Positions 47,844 to 57,003 of a stretch of DNA of 64,000 nt are shown here, piece after piece. The DNA comes from Pseudomonadota bacterium (lineage in GTDB: Bacteria; Desulfobacterota; Desulfobulbia; Desulfobulbales; JAHJIY01). The position numbers and the translations under genes are program-made. Every line of letters starts with the position of its first letter. Position 1 is the stretch's first letter. The notes under the pieces were generated by a model. The model saw only the letters and a list, made by a program, of their open reading frames with translations. It was not told the DNA's origin and ran no database searches. The stretch lies in NCBI GenBank assembly GCA_018823175.1, contig JAHJIY010000006.1:1-64000 (forward strand). The letters are read 5' to 3'.

Positions 47844-50207
47844 TTGACTAAAAACAGAATTTATAAATATGCATGCGGTCTCTGCCTGGTTTATTTACTG
47901 GCCGGTTGTGGCGGGTCGGGCGGATCAGGCGGAGTTGGCGAAGGAGAAACAGAAGACACCAGTTCGGTTAACACTATTGGGGTGACGGCGGGTGTGGCCG
48001 TTGATCCTTATATTGTCGGGGCGGTATTTCAGGAAATCTCCGAGCATGGGGACACGGTTTTGCAACGGCAATCCAGTTCCTCTGACCAATCCGGCGCATT
48101 TAGCTTTACAAAAGATTTAACCGTCGGCTCAATTATTGAGATGAAAATTTCCAACAAGGGTTTGCATGGCGGGGCGCCGTATCAAGGCATGTTGCGCCGG
48201 AAAATTGCGCGGGATGATCATTCCCCGGTGTATGTAACTCCGTTGACAACTTTACTGGCAAACGGCTCTGCAAAAGATGATGTCCTCTCCGTCCTGCGCG
48301 AGGCCGGCTTTAGCGGATTAAGCGAGGAAGATCTGGACCATAATCCGATGATTACTTCTGATGATTATCGGGACGATTTGCAGGATTTGCGTTTCGGAGT
48401 TAGTGACAGCATGCTTGAGTTGCTACAGGCCAATATGGCGGTTAACGCTTATCTGGAAGTAACCGGTAATTTTCAGGTTACGGCAGATGAGCTGAATAAT
48501 TATGACCAGGCCCGGATCTTCAATAGTCTGGCCGGGGCGATCCGGAGTAGATTGAATGCGACGGAATACCGCAGAATCATAAGCGAAATCGCGCAAGATC
48601 CTGCGGTTATCGGGCAACCGACGCTGGGTGATGTGATCATGACGGTCCTGCGCCAACAGCAGACTCTGGTCGATTTAATCAAAGAAGATATGGCGGATCA
48701 CGGTACTTTTGATCCGGATTTGGTTGGGCAGGCGGTTGAGGATGGCTTGCGCCAGATTGTCTCCCTGGTTAAGGAGTATTATCAACCAAACTCCCAATCA
48801 CCGCCCACGCAGGCTAGTGGGGAAACTCTGTACGCCGATAATTGCGCCATGTGTCATGCTGGTTTGGCGGCAAGTAGCAAGAAGGATCGGACTGCAAGTC
48901 AGATCCAGACCGCGATCAATAACAATGTCGGCAACATGGGTTTTCTAAGCGGCCTGACGGCCGCTGAAATTCAGGCGATTGCCGAGGCGCTGACCACCAA
49001 TCAACCGCCGCCCTCAAATTCGGTCAATGGCTCTGCTCTCTATGCCAGTAAGTGCGCCGGTTGTCATGATTCTCTGGCCATAACCAGGAAGCCGGGCCGG
49101 ACTGCAAGCCAGATTCAGGCCGCGATCGATAACAATGTCGGCAGTATGGGTTTTCTCAGCGCCCTGACTGCGGCCGAAGTCCAGGCGATTGCCGATGCCC
49201 TGCCGGCTGCCCAGCCACCGGACCAGACCACACCGCCGGATGGGGTTGCTCTTTATAACAGCGAATGTGCCGGGTGTCATAGTCCATTGGCTACTACCAG
49301 CAAGCCGGGTCGGACCGCAAGTCAGATCCAGACCGCGATCGATAATAATATCGGCAATATGAGTTTTCTTAGCTCCCTGACCGCGTCTGAGGTGCAAGCG
49401 ATTGCCGATGCCCTGCCGGCTGCCCAGTTGCCGGACCCGACCACACCGGCGGATGGATCAACTCTTTACAGTATCGATTGCGCCGGTTGTCATAGTCCAT
49501 TGGCTACTACCAGCAAGCCGGGTCGGACCGCAAGTCAGATCCAGACTGCGATTAATAACAATGTCGGTAATATGGGTTTTCTAAGCTCCCTGACTGCGGC
49601 TGAAGTGCAGGCGATTGCCGATGCCCTGCCGCCGGCAACTAGTACGGGACCAGATTATGGCGATTGTACCGCGTGTCATGGTCAGCCCCCGTCGGGCAAC
49701 AGTTATCCAGACACGGCTGGCGCCCATGCCACGCACGCCGGTCTGCCGTCAGTCAATACCAACTGCGGGATCTGTCATGTCGGGGCGGCCCACAACGGTC
49801 AACTTAATCTGGGCTTTCCGGCGGCTTATAATGCCAAGAGCGGCACGGCAACCGACAATGGCAACGGGACCTGCTCCAATATCAGTTGCCACGGCGGCGC
49901 CACGACTCCGAATTGGCGGACTGGCAGCCTGGTGGTTAACACCCAGTGCGCTTCATGCCATAGCTCGGGGACCAGCCAGTATAATGGGTATTATTCGGGT
50001 AAACACTCCAAGCATCTGAAAAAAGGTTATAGTTGTACGGTTTGTCATAACACCACTAAATTACAGACCGGACATTTCAGTAATCTGGCGACTACTACTT
50101 TTGCGCAGAGCGCGGCCGCCACAATTGGCGGCGGCTCAACCAGAGTTGGCAGTTTCCAGGGCGGGACTTGCTCCAGTGTCAGTTGTCACGGCACAGAGCG
50201 CTGGTAA
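47844..50207 (+). CDS. Multihaem c-type cytochrome lipoprotein with four tandem haem modules
   Basis: The 787-residue lipoprotein (lipobox LLAGC, Cys22, then a Gly/Ser linker) has an N-terminal region of about 290 residues without clear family. Four tandem cytochrome c modules of 70-71 residues follow (CxxCH near 334, 404, 475 and 546). The C-terminal part has CTACH, CGICH, CASCH and CTVCH plus two CX4CH motifs (CSNISCH, CSSVSCH) as in Geobacter CxxxxCH proteins. Up to ten haems are possible. The start is a TTG at 47844 with AGGAGG six bases upstream; an earlier TTG at 47808 is possible. It suggests extracellular or periplasmic electron transfer. Confidence 0.88.
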   Translation: MTKNRIYKYACGLCLVYLLAGCGGSGGSGGVGEGETEDTSSVNTIGVTAGVAVDPYIVGAVFQEISEHGDTVLQRQSSSSDQSGAFSFTKDLTVGSIIEMKISNKGLHGGAPYQGMLRRKIARDDHSPVYVTPLTTLLANGSAKDDVLSVLREAGFSGLSEEDLDHNPMITSDDYRDDLQDLRFGVSDSMLELLQANMAVNAYLEVTGNFQVTADELNNYDQARIFNSLAGAIRSRLNATEYRRIISEIAQDPAVIGQPTLGDVIMTVLRQQQTLVDLIKEDMADHGTFDPDLVGQAVEDGLRQIVSLVKEYYQPNSQSPPTQASGETLYADNCAMCHAGLAASSKKDRTASQIQTAINNNVGNMGFLSGLTAAEIQAIAEALTTNQPPPSNSVNGSALYASKCAGCHDSLAITRKPGRTASQIQAAIDNNVGSMGFLSALTAAEVQAIADALPAAQPPDQTTPPDGVALYNSECAGCHSPLATTSKPGRTASQIQTAIDNNIGNMSFLSSLTASEVQAIADALPAAQLPDPTTPADGSTLYSIDCAGCHSPLATTSKPGRTASQIQTAINNNVGNMGFLSSLTAAEVQAIADALPPATSTGPDYGDCTACHGQPPSGNSYPDTAGAHATHAGLPSVNTNCGICHVGAAHNGQLNLGFPAAYNAKSGTATDNGNGTCSNISCHGGATTPNWRTGSLVVNTQCASCHSSGTSQYNGYYSGKHSKHLKKGYSCTVCHNTTKLQTGHFSNLATTTFAQSAAATIGGGSTRVGSFQGGTCSSVSCHGTERW
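48825..49632 (+). repeat. Four in-frame tandem repeats of 210-213 bases
   Basis: The haem His codons of the four modules are at 48855, 49065, 49278 and 49491, giving periods of 210, 213 and 213 bases. Copies 3 and 4 are nearly identical in DNA over more than 50 bases after the haem site, which points to recent duplication or gene conversion. Confidence 0.9.
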
Positions 50208-50227
50208 AGGATAATCATCAACAACCG

Positions 50228-50258
50228 GCCGGGGAGAGAAATTTCCCCGGCTTTTTTT
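50228..50258 (+). terminator. Intrinsic terminator after the cytochrome gene
   Basis: GCCGGGGA pairs with TCCCCGGC around an 8-base loop, followed by seven T. Confidence 0.88.
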
Positions 50259-50500
50259 ATGCCCGCAGAACAATATTTGCTTGTCGCTGATCTCTTGTTC
50301 TCATAGCTTTTTTATCGCTGGTAAATTGATCTGACCTGATGTTTATTATAAAAATGAGCGGTCATTAAAGGTCGACCCGGCAGGCGAGAGACTTTTTCGG
50401 TAGTCGGAAAAATGATTTTGGGCTTGTCTTGGTGTGACCCTGAACTTTATGAACCTGGGGTCAGGTTCGCTAACATGGAATTGGGCAAGGCGGCAGTTAA

Positions 50501-51226
50501 TTGGTTAATACATTAAAAAGCAATCGCCCGGCCAAAAAGCATCAGCCGGGCGGTTTGGCCATCCTCCATGAGGACAAAGATATCATCGTGGTGGTGAAGC
50601 CGGTCGGGCTGCTTACTATCGGGACCGATCGGGAAAAGTTGCGAACGGCCCACTATCTGCTCAATGATTATGTGCGCAAGGGCAACGCCAAATCGCGGAA
50701 CCGGGTGTATGTGGTCCATCGTCTGGATCAGGACACCTCCGGGATCCTGCTTTTTGCCAAAAGCGAAGCGGCCAAGAAGTTCCTGCAGGAAAATTGGGAG
50801 ACGACTGAAAAGCACTACCTGGCCATTGTCCATGGCCGACTTACCCCGAAAGAAGGGACGATCTCCAGTTATCTGACCGAAAATAGCGCCCTGAAAGTTT
50901 ACTCGACCATGGACGTTGGCAAGGGAAAGCTCTCCCATACGGCCTACATCGTATTGCAAGAAAGTAAGGGGCTCAGTCTGGTCGATGTTCATCTCATAAC
51001 CGGCCGCAAGCACCAGATCAGGGTGCATTTCGCCGAAAAAGGCCATCCGGTGGTCGGGGACCGAAAATACGGGAGCGGGGCCGATGGTTCGAAACGACTC
51101 GCCCTGCACGCCCGCTCACTTTCTTTTACCCATCCCTATTCCGGTCGGGTCATGACCTTTGACAGCGGTATCCCGGCTGATTTTGGTCGACTGCTTGGCA
51201 GGCTGGAACCGCAGGCACCGCGTTGA
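50501..51226 (+). CDS. RluA-family pseudouridine synthase
   Basis: The 241-residue enzyme has the RluA-type catalytic motif HRLDQDTSGILLFAKS (Asp at the centre), an early VVVKPVGLLT block and the C-terminal LITGRKHQIRVHFAEKGHPVVGDRKYG. It isomerises uridine in rRNA or tRNA; no S4 domain is present and the target cannot be told. Only non-ATG starts are available: an in-frame stop directly precedes the TTG at 50501. A small palindrome (GAACCTG/CAGGTTC, 50451-50468) lies upstream. Confidence 0.88.
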   Translation: MVNTLKSNRPAKKHQPGGLAILHEDKDIIVVVKPVGLLTIGTDREKLRTAHYLLNDYVRKGNAKSRNRVYVVHRLDQDTSGILLFAKSEAAKKFLQENWETTEKHYLAIVHGRLTPKEGTISSYLTENSALKVYSTMDVGKGKLSHTAYIVLQESKGLSLVDVHLITGRKHQIRVHFAEKGHPVVGDRKYGSGADGSKRLALHARSLSFTHPYSGRVMTFDSGIPADFGRLLGRLEPQAPR

Positions 51227-51425
51227 TCTGTTCGGTATGATAATGCAGAGCTGATCCTGGTTTTCATTGACAGGAAAAGAGGCTTGGTGCTATGTGATGA
51301 AATCAGGTAAGCACCATGGGCGGCCTGGGATGATCGTCTCTGGATGGATCGTTGAGGAAGGGTGAGGTATCCCCTTTACTTTATTGATAAAATATACCGA
51401 AACAGTGATCAAAGGAGGACAAGGT

Positions 51426-52199
51426 ATGTCGCGCATTATGAATCTGCTGGTATTGGCTTTGCTGGTGGCTCTTTGCCAACCGACCTGGAGTCGGGCGGAG
51501 GAGACCCCGCTGAACCGCCAGGATGTGACGGTAATCAAGAAGAAACTGGTGGAGGTGGCGGCGGCTCTTGGTCAGCCCCCTAGCGGCTACGGCAAGGCCC
51601 AGGAATCTTATGATCTGCCGACCTCGATTAATAGCGTGAAAAATGGTGGCGGATTTCGGCCGGTTTATGCCTCGGCCAATTTGCGTTTCGACGGCGGTGG
51701 CGAAAAGATGGGTAAAAAATCGGAGAAGGAAATCGAGGCGGAATACAACAAAAAAATACTGGAGGCCCAGGCCACCGGTAATTACCAAGCCATGGCGCAG
51801 CTCGTCCAGGAAATGATGCAGAAAGCAAGTCAGGCCCAGATCGCGGCCAATGAAGCCAAGCAGCTTGAACCGGTTGATATCTACGTGCGCTTCAACAATA
51901 ATTCCGCAGCGAACATCGACCCGGATGCCGTGGTCTTTGAAAGCCCGGGGGTGATCGCCCTCAAGGCTTCGCGCAGTGATGGCGATATGCTTGAGGTTTC
52001 GATCTATTTTGACCCGGTCAAATTGAAGGACACTCAGACTCTTTCCCGGATCGATTTGAGTGACGACGGACAATCCGGCAGCAATCAAAAGACCACGGTG
52101 CGTAATATCACGATCGAGATGACCGGTCCGGCGGCCGAGGTTGAGGCGTGGAGCAAGCAGATCGCCACCGCCAAAGTTCTGGCTCAGATCGATAAGTAA
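51426..52199 (+). CDS. Exported protein of unknown function
   Basis: The 257-residue protein begins with a signal peptide (SRIMNLLVLALLVALCQPTWSRA), probably cleaved near residue 27, so it is periplasmic or secreted. The middle is rich in Lys, Glu, Gln and Ala and likely helical (about 95-155); the C-terminal 100 residues are probably a beta-rich domain (VDIYVRFNNNSAANIDPDAVVF). I recognise no family. GGAGGACAAGGT precedes the ATG at 51426, which I prefer over a TTG at 51384. A strong terminator follows. Confidence 0.7.
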   Translation: MSRIMNLLVLALLVALCQPTWSRAEETPLNRQDVTVIKKKLVEVAAALGQPPSGYGKAQESYDLPTSINSVKNGGGFRPVYASANLRFDGGGEKMGKKSEKEIEAEYNKKILEAQATGNYQAMAQLVQEMMQKASQAQIAANEAKQLEPVDIYVRFNNNSAANIDPDAVVFESPGVIALKASRSDGDMLEVSIYFDPVKLKDTQTLSRIDLSDDGQSGSNQKTTVRNITIEMTGPAAEVEAWSKQIATAKVLAQIDK

Positions 52200-52293
52200 A
52201 GCTGAGTTGAGCCGCTAGTCGGCTCAAACGAAATTTATCTGCCCCGAAGGAAGTGCTCTTGGGGGATAGATAATCACCCAAAGGTAATCAATG

Positions 52294-52332
52294 AAAAAGG
52301 CCGCTCTTCCCAAGGGAGAGCGGCCTTTTTTT
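52294..52332. terminator. Bidirectional intrinsic terminator
   Basis: A stem of AAAAAGGCCGCTCT with AGAGCGGCCTTTTT, short loop and T-run; it can serve the exported protein gene (+) and the convergent mosaic lipoprotein gene (-). Confidence 0.9.
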
Positions 52333-52393
52333 TACAGGAAAATTTGGCTCGCTAAAGACTTTGTCATCATTTTATCTGGGTGATGATCAATTG

Positions 52394-55303
52394 TTACAAT
52401 CCACAGCCGAGACCGATATCAGGGAGGTCGATCCCCTGGATCAGCATGAAGTAAGTGGTGCCGTCGGCGGTCATGACTTTAAGCTCGTGGTCACCGGCGC
52501 TGCCGGGACGTTCCAGCCAGAGGCTGGCGATGCTGCCGTCGGGCAGGACGCAGGGCGAGTTGTCGTTGTGGTACGCTGAGCTGATCAACTGCGGAGTGGT
52601 GGTGCCCGGCGCCAGTTTCCAGATCTGTTCGCCCGGGGTTTCGCCTTCAAAAATAATGCTGCCGTCCGGGTCATAATCCGGATTGCGGTATGATTGGAAG
52701 GTGGCATTGGTCGCCAGGGCAACCCGGAAGCCGGTGCCGTCGGTATTGACTTCACAGATGGAATGATCGTCATAGGATTCGGGCCCGCACTCAAAGACCA
52801 CTTTGTTGCCATCAGCGGAGATGGCTGGCCGGCCATAGTAAGAGTAAGGGGAAGCGGCGGTAAGCCGGATGGCGGCCTGCCAGGGTCCGGTCGTTAGCCG
52901 GGTGGTCAGCCAGAGATCTCGCACATGGCCGCCTTCACCGGAGTCCATATATATCAGGGCATCGCCTCCGGAGTTGATCGCTATCGAGCATCCTTCCGGG
53001 TGGACCACCGAACCGTTGATGGTCACTACCTCAACCGTGGAGACATTGCTATCCGCTATCGTAAGGCAGGGCCAGCCATTGCAGTCGTCGTTGCCCCGTT
53101 GGGCGGAAAGGGCCAGCCATTGGCCGTCCGGCGAGAGGTTCAGGCAGGCATCGCCGGTCTCGGCGACCAGTGACGGGGTGATCAGGTCCAGTTTGGCGCT
53201 GATATCCTCGGATCCGGCCCCGGACGTCGCGGCAATCCGGTAGACCCGGTCATCGTTGGAATAAGTGATGTGGCCGATGCCGCTGGGGGTGGAACAGATG
53301 GTATCGGCCCCGCTGCAGTCCTGATCGATATTATCGCCGCAGATCTCCTGGGCCGTGGGGAAGATATCGGCATTATCGTCGTTACAGTCACCCTGCTCTA
53401 TAGTGTAGCCATCTTGATCGGCATCGGTGGTCTGATTGTTATTGTTCCCGTCACCGCCGCTATCGGCGCTGCCGCCGCCGACCTCAAAGGCGCCGAGGTC
53501 GAGGGCGGTGCCCTCGATCGATCGGTTCTCCCCGGAGGAATGGAGGACATACTGGCGATCAATGGGATGTCCATTGACGGCGGTGGGCAAGGCGGCGGCC
53601 TGATCATGGACGATGGCGGTGGCGGGCACTGAAAAATCATGTCCGGCTGGATTAGTCAAGCCGGGAGAGGTTCCTTCCAGCGGGGCGACGTTTTGGGTGA
53701 CGGTTCCGGTGAAGGTGTGCCATTCATTGTCGGGGCTGCTGTTCTCCCAACCGGCACTGATCCAGTTATTGGCCATGAAGGTGAAAGACCCCGCATCGCG
53801 AGCCAGATAGAGCAGGGAATCGCCTTCTCGATAAAAGATATTGTTGATCAGTTCAACGGATTCGTCATTGGTGCTTAGATCAAAGAGGGTAATGTTCCAC
53901 TCGTCGGTCTGGTTCATTTTGATATAGACGGTGTTATGGAAGAAGTGGAGGGTACCCTTTCGATAGTTGAAGGTCTCACCCATATCGCCGCCGTAGTGGA
54001 TCATATTTGTGGCATAGGGGTGGGTGGTGGCATATTCATTGATGATGATGTTGCCGTAGACCCAGGTGTCGGAAAAGCCCGGTTCGTTGAGCATTAGTTG
54101 ATAGCTGTCTTCCGGTTCCACCAGGTCGATGGTTCGGGCGCCGCTGACGATCCAGTTGTAGCGGATCACCGTATCGGCGGAGCGATCCTTAAGCGCGATC
54201 CCTCCGGCGCCGGGGCGCAGGGCGTCGATTTGGTTATATTGAAAGGTGATGCCCGAGGCCTGGGTGTAGATGCTGTGTTCCTGGTCGCTGCCGACCACGC
54301 CGTTATCGTGCAGATAATTATGCTCAAAAAGAATATCCCGGGAGAGGTACTCTTCGGAACCTCGGGACAGCACGAAGAAGCCGTTGGCATTATCGGAAAT
54401 CTCGCAGTCGCTGACCGTGAGATGCTCGACCACATTGGCGTGGATCGCGGCGGCGCCCTGGCCGTAATTCTGGAGGGTGCCGTCCATTGCCGTAAACTGA
54501 TAGTCGGGATGGCCGCCGGAGATCTGCAGCCCCCGGATCTCGATATAACCCGGTTTATAGCCCCATTCATCATCGGGGCCGCGAATGATGGTGATGACGC
54601 CGATGGTCTCGGTCGACCATTGGCCGGTATCAAAAAAGTTGTTCAGCGCGGCGGGGGTGGTGGCGTTTTGACCGTTGATTATCGGGCGCTCCCCGTTGGG
54701 TCCGGCCACGCCGGTGAGAAAGATCGGGGCTGTTGCAGTACCTCGGCTGCGAAGCCCGATTTTGCTCCGGTATGGTTCCTGCCGCCAGTGGATGCGGACC
54801 TCATCGCCACCCTGCAGGTTGGGCCAGTCAATGGTTGAGAGATCTGGGTGGGTTTGGCCCGGGCCGACATTGATGATATTGGTGGCGGTGGTCCCGCCGC
54901 CGGAAATTTCTGCCGTGATGGTTATACTGTCGGCCGGGCTGCTGAATAAACCGTCATTGACAATTAGTTCAATGATATAGATCCCGTCCTGATCGGCCGT
55001 AAAGGAGGGATTGGCGGTAGTTGGATCGCTCAGCTGGGCCAGGCTCGTGGCCGGTTGACTGGTCATGGTCCAGAGATAGGTGATGGGGTCGTTATCCCCG
55101 TCACTGCTGGCGCTGCCATCTAAACCAACAGTGGCGCCGACGGCAACCGTTTGGTCAGCACCGGCATGGGCCACCGGCGTAAGGTTTGAGCTGTTGCTGT
55201 CTGCGGGGACGGTGGTGTTTTTGGAGCCCCCGCCGCCGCAACCGGCCATGACGGAGAACAGTAATAAGGTCCCTGCCAGAAATAAGAGTGCTAAATTTCG
55301 CAT
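52394..55303 (-). CDS. Large mosaic lipoprotein: PKD, right-handed beta-helix, MopE-like calcium motif, TolB-like propeller
   Basis: The 969-residue protein has a lipobox (VMAGC, Cys22), a PKD/Ig-like domain (about 40-132, AHAGADQTVAVGATVGLDGS), a right-handed parallel beta-helix of the pectate-lyase or NosD kind (about 140-610), a MopE-like metal-binding segment (about 630-680; DADQDGYTIEQGDCNDDNAD, EICGDNIDQDCSG) and a TolB-like beta-propeller at the end (LSPDGQWLALSAQ, ISADGNKVVFECG). It is probably surface-exposed and may bind polysaccharide. It has a strong ribosome binding site (GGGGAGG). No enzymatic activity can be asserted. Confidence 0.82.
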   Translation of the reverse strand: MRNLALLFLAGTLLLFSVMAGCGGGGSKNTTVPADSNSSNLTPVAHAGADQTVAVGATVGLDGSASSDGDNDPITYLWTMTSQPATSLAQLSDPTTANPSFTADQDGIYIIELIVNDGLFSSPADSITITAEISGGGTTATNIINVGPGQTHPDLSTIDWPNLQGGDEVRIHWRQEPYRSKIGLRSRGTATAPIFLTGVAGPNGERPIINGQNATTPAALNNFFDTGQWSTETIGVITIIRGPDDEWGYKPGYIEIRGLQISGGHPDYQFTAMDGTLQNYGQGAAAIHANVVEHLTVSDCEISDNANGFFVLSRGSEEYLSRDILFEHNYLHDNGVVGSDQEHSIYTQASGITFQYNQIDALRPGAGGIALKDRSADTVIRYNWIVSGARTIDLVEPEDSYQLMLNEPGFSDTWVYGNIIINEYATTHPYATNMIHYGGDMGETFNYRKGTLHFFHNTVYIKMNQTDEWNITLFDLSTNDESVELINNIFYREGDSLLYLARDAGSFTFMANNWISAGWENSSPDNEWHTFTGTVTQNVAPLEGTSPGLTNPAGHDFSVPATAIVHDQAAALPTAVNGHPIDRQYVLHSSGENRSIEGTALDLGAFEVGGGSADSGGDGNNNNQTTDADQDGYTIEQGDCNDDNADIFPTAQEICGDNIDQDCSGADTICSTPSGIGHITYSNDDRVYRIAATSGAGSEDISAKLDLITPSLVAETGDACLNLSPDGQWLALSAQRGNDDCNGWPCLTIADSNVSTVEVVTINGSVVHPEGCSIAINSGGDALIYMDSGEGGHVRDLWLTTRLTTGPWQAAIRLTAASPYSYYGRPAISADGNKVVFECGPESYDDHSICEVNTDGTGFRVALATNATFQSYRNPDYDPDGSIIFEGETPGEQIWKLAPGTTTPQLISSAYHNDNSPCVLPDGSIASLWLERPGSAGDHELKVMTADGTTYFMLIQGIDLPDIGLGCGL

Positions 55304-55548
55304 ACAATCCTCCCCAGAAATATCTGGTCAGTGTTAGTTGCAAGTTGATGTTTGGAAGAACAAAAGTGACGAGTAATCTACTTGTTACTCAGCTCACCCG
55401 GTGAGGTCAATGGAAATGTGGTTCTATTGTCCGGTCGAATAAGGTATCAACAAGAGGAAGGTTGCGATCCGGTTTCCAGATATCTGCCCTGATCAAATCA
55501 GTGGACTTCGGGATTTATGCGTTAGTCAAAATTTCGATGCCTGGATAA

Positions 55549-56859
55549 TTAATATTCCTCGATCCGTTTTCGACACCATTTGATCTGGCGCTGTTTGATC
55601 TCATCCATATTCAGGTGATAGATATCTTTTGGAAAGAGGAATTCGGCGACCCCGGTATCAAAGATGCGTTTGATCTCGTATTCGGCGTGTGAGACATCTC
55701 TTTGATAGATATAGTTCAGGTATGAACGATTGGTGTGGATGATAAACTCTACCCGCATCCCTCCCAGGCGGGCAAAGAATTTGAGCATTTGCGTTTTGGT
55801 TGAACTGCCGGTTGCTTTACTGCTGTATTTCCCTTCGGTCAAGGTATCGGAGATGTCTTCTAAAGTCATGAACGAATTGGCCCGCACCGCGCTGTTGGTT
55901 AGATGTTTCATGAACTTTTTCACATCACCGATCGAGTTGAGCACCGCCATCAAGCCAAGCTCATCATCCACTGCCACGGCCGGATCCTTTTGGTTTTTCC
56001 GCAGAAGTTTCAAGACTTTGGCGGCCGGCTCTTTTTTGCGAATAGAGACATAGATAGGGATTTCAACTTTTTTGTCCCGAAAGGACCGCCTTTTGATCAG
56101 GGTAAGTTTTTCACCCGGCGCGGGAACAAGCGATTCAGCGGTTTCCCTTGAAATAGTCTTGACTGATACACACTTAAAATCTTTCGCATCATGCCTACTT
56201 AACAGATAACTTATCTGCAGATCGCCGATTTTCAGGCTGGGGCTCCAGACATAATCGTTAAGAAAGTCAAGAAAACCGGAGAATTTTGCGACAATATGAG
56301 ATTCGCGTTTGCGCTGATCAATGGAGCCGGCCAGACTTATGAGTTGCAGTTTCCGCTTGGCCTCGAATCGCGCTTTTTTATGAAATCGATCATTAAAAAT
56401 AATGAGGAGCAGCTCGACCGGATCGGATGTTGCCTCAATCTCGTTGGTCATTTCGATATGGGAGACATAAGGCGCCAGGATCTTGGTCCGCATCGAGTTG
56501 ATTACGTCGTCGGCCGTCCGGGCATATTCTTTTAAATATCGGCTGATTTCTTCATCGCTGCCATCGATCCCGAACATGTTGCCGATCAGTTTTTGGGCCC
56601 TGGTCGAACATGCCTTTTTTGCTTCCGGTCGGTGAATCAGTTGGAAAACCTCATCAAAACAGCTGGTTCCCAGAAAATCAAAAATTTGATTTCGAACTAT
56701 CCGGTATTTGGTTTTGAGCAGAGGGTTTGCGGTAATCTCCCGGACCCAGAGTTTTGTTGCCTTGGAGAAGGGACGGTTGGTCGGGGGCTGGTCACCAACC
56801 GCAAAGGGGCCATCCTGCAACATGGAGGTAAAGATAGATTCCTGATTAAGGACACTCAT
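55549..56859 (-). CDS. Protein of unknown function with possible RelA/SpoT-like C-terminal domain
   Basis: I do not recognise this 436-residue soluble protein by name. The first 240 residues are mainly helical. From about 265 on the layout resembles a RelA/SpoT nucleotidyltransferase: a basic segment (SIRKKEPAAKVLKLLRKNQK), an acidic beta-alpha block (VDDELGLMAVLNSIGDVKKF), then MRVEFIIHTNRSY followed by SHAEYEIKR, comparable to the E-x-Q-I-R-T and H-x-x-AE motifs. The match is weak and key residues are replaced, so catalysis is doubtful. It lies 144 bases downstream of the nif operon's last gene on the same strand. Confidence 0.5.
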   Translation of the reverse strand: MSVLNQESIFTSMLQDGPFAVGDQPPTNRPFSKATKLWVREITANPLLKTKYRIVRNQIFDFLGTSCFDEVFQLIHRPEAKKACSTRAQKLIGNMFGIDGSDEEISRYLKEYARTADDVINSMRTKILAPYVSHIEMTNEIEATSDPVELLLIIFNDRFHKKARFEAKRKLQLISLAGSIDQRKRESHIVAKFSGFLDFLNDYVWSPSLKIGDLQISYLLSRHDAKDFKCVSVKTISRETAESLVPAPGEKLTLIKRRSFRDKKVEIPIYVSIRKKEPAAKVLKLLRKNQKDPAVAVDDELGLMAVLNSIGDVKKFMKHLTNSAVRANSFMTLEDISDTLTEGKYSSKATGSSTKTQMLKFFARLGGMRVEFIIHTNRSYLNYIYQRDVSHAEYEIKRIFDTGVAEFLFPKDIYHLNMDEIKQRQIKWCRKRIEEY

Positions 56860-57003
56860 AAAATTATTCCGGGGTGGTGGTTAACCTTAATAATTTATCA
56901 TACTTTGTTATCCATAAAAGTATCAAACCTATAATTGTGGACTTTTTTTTGAAAGGGATGGGGCGGGAAAGGGAAATTACCCAGGATGATAGCGGGTGAG
57001 TTG

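Noticed and set aside
48825-49632. Regularly spaced repeats that could suggest a CRISPR or satellite array
   Set aside because: The period is 210-213 bases, a multiple of three, and each unit encodes a CxxCH haem module in one frame; it is a coding repeat.
55440-55475. GC-N10-CC spacing upstream of the mosaic lipoprotein that could be a minus-strand sigma54 promoter
   Set aside because: Read on the minus strand it gives TGGAA and TCGCA, poor matches to TGGCA and TTGCA; treated as chance.
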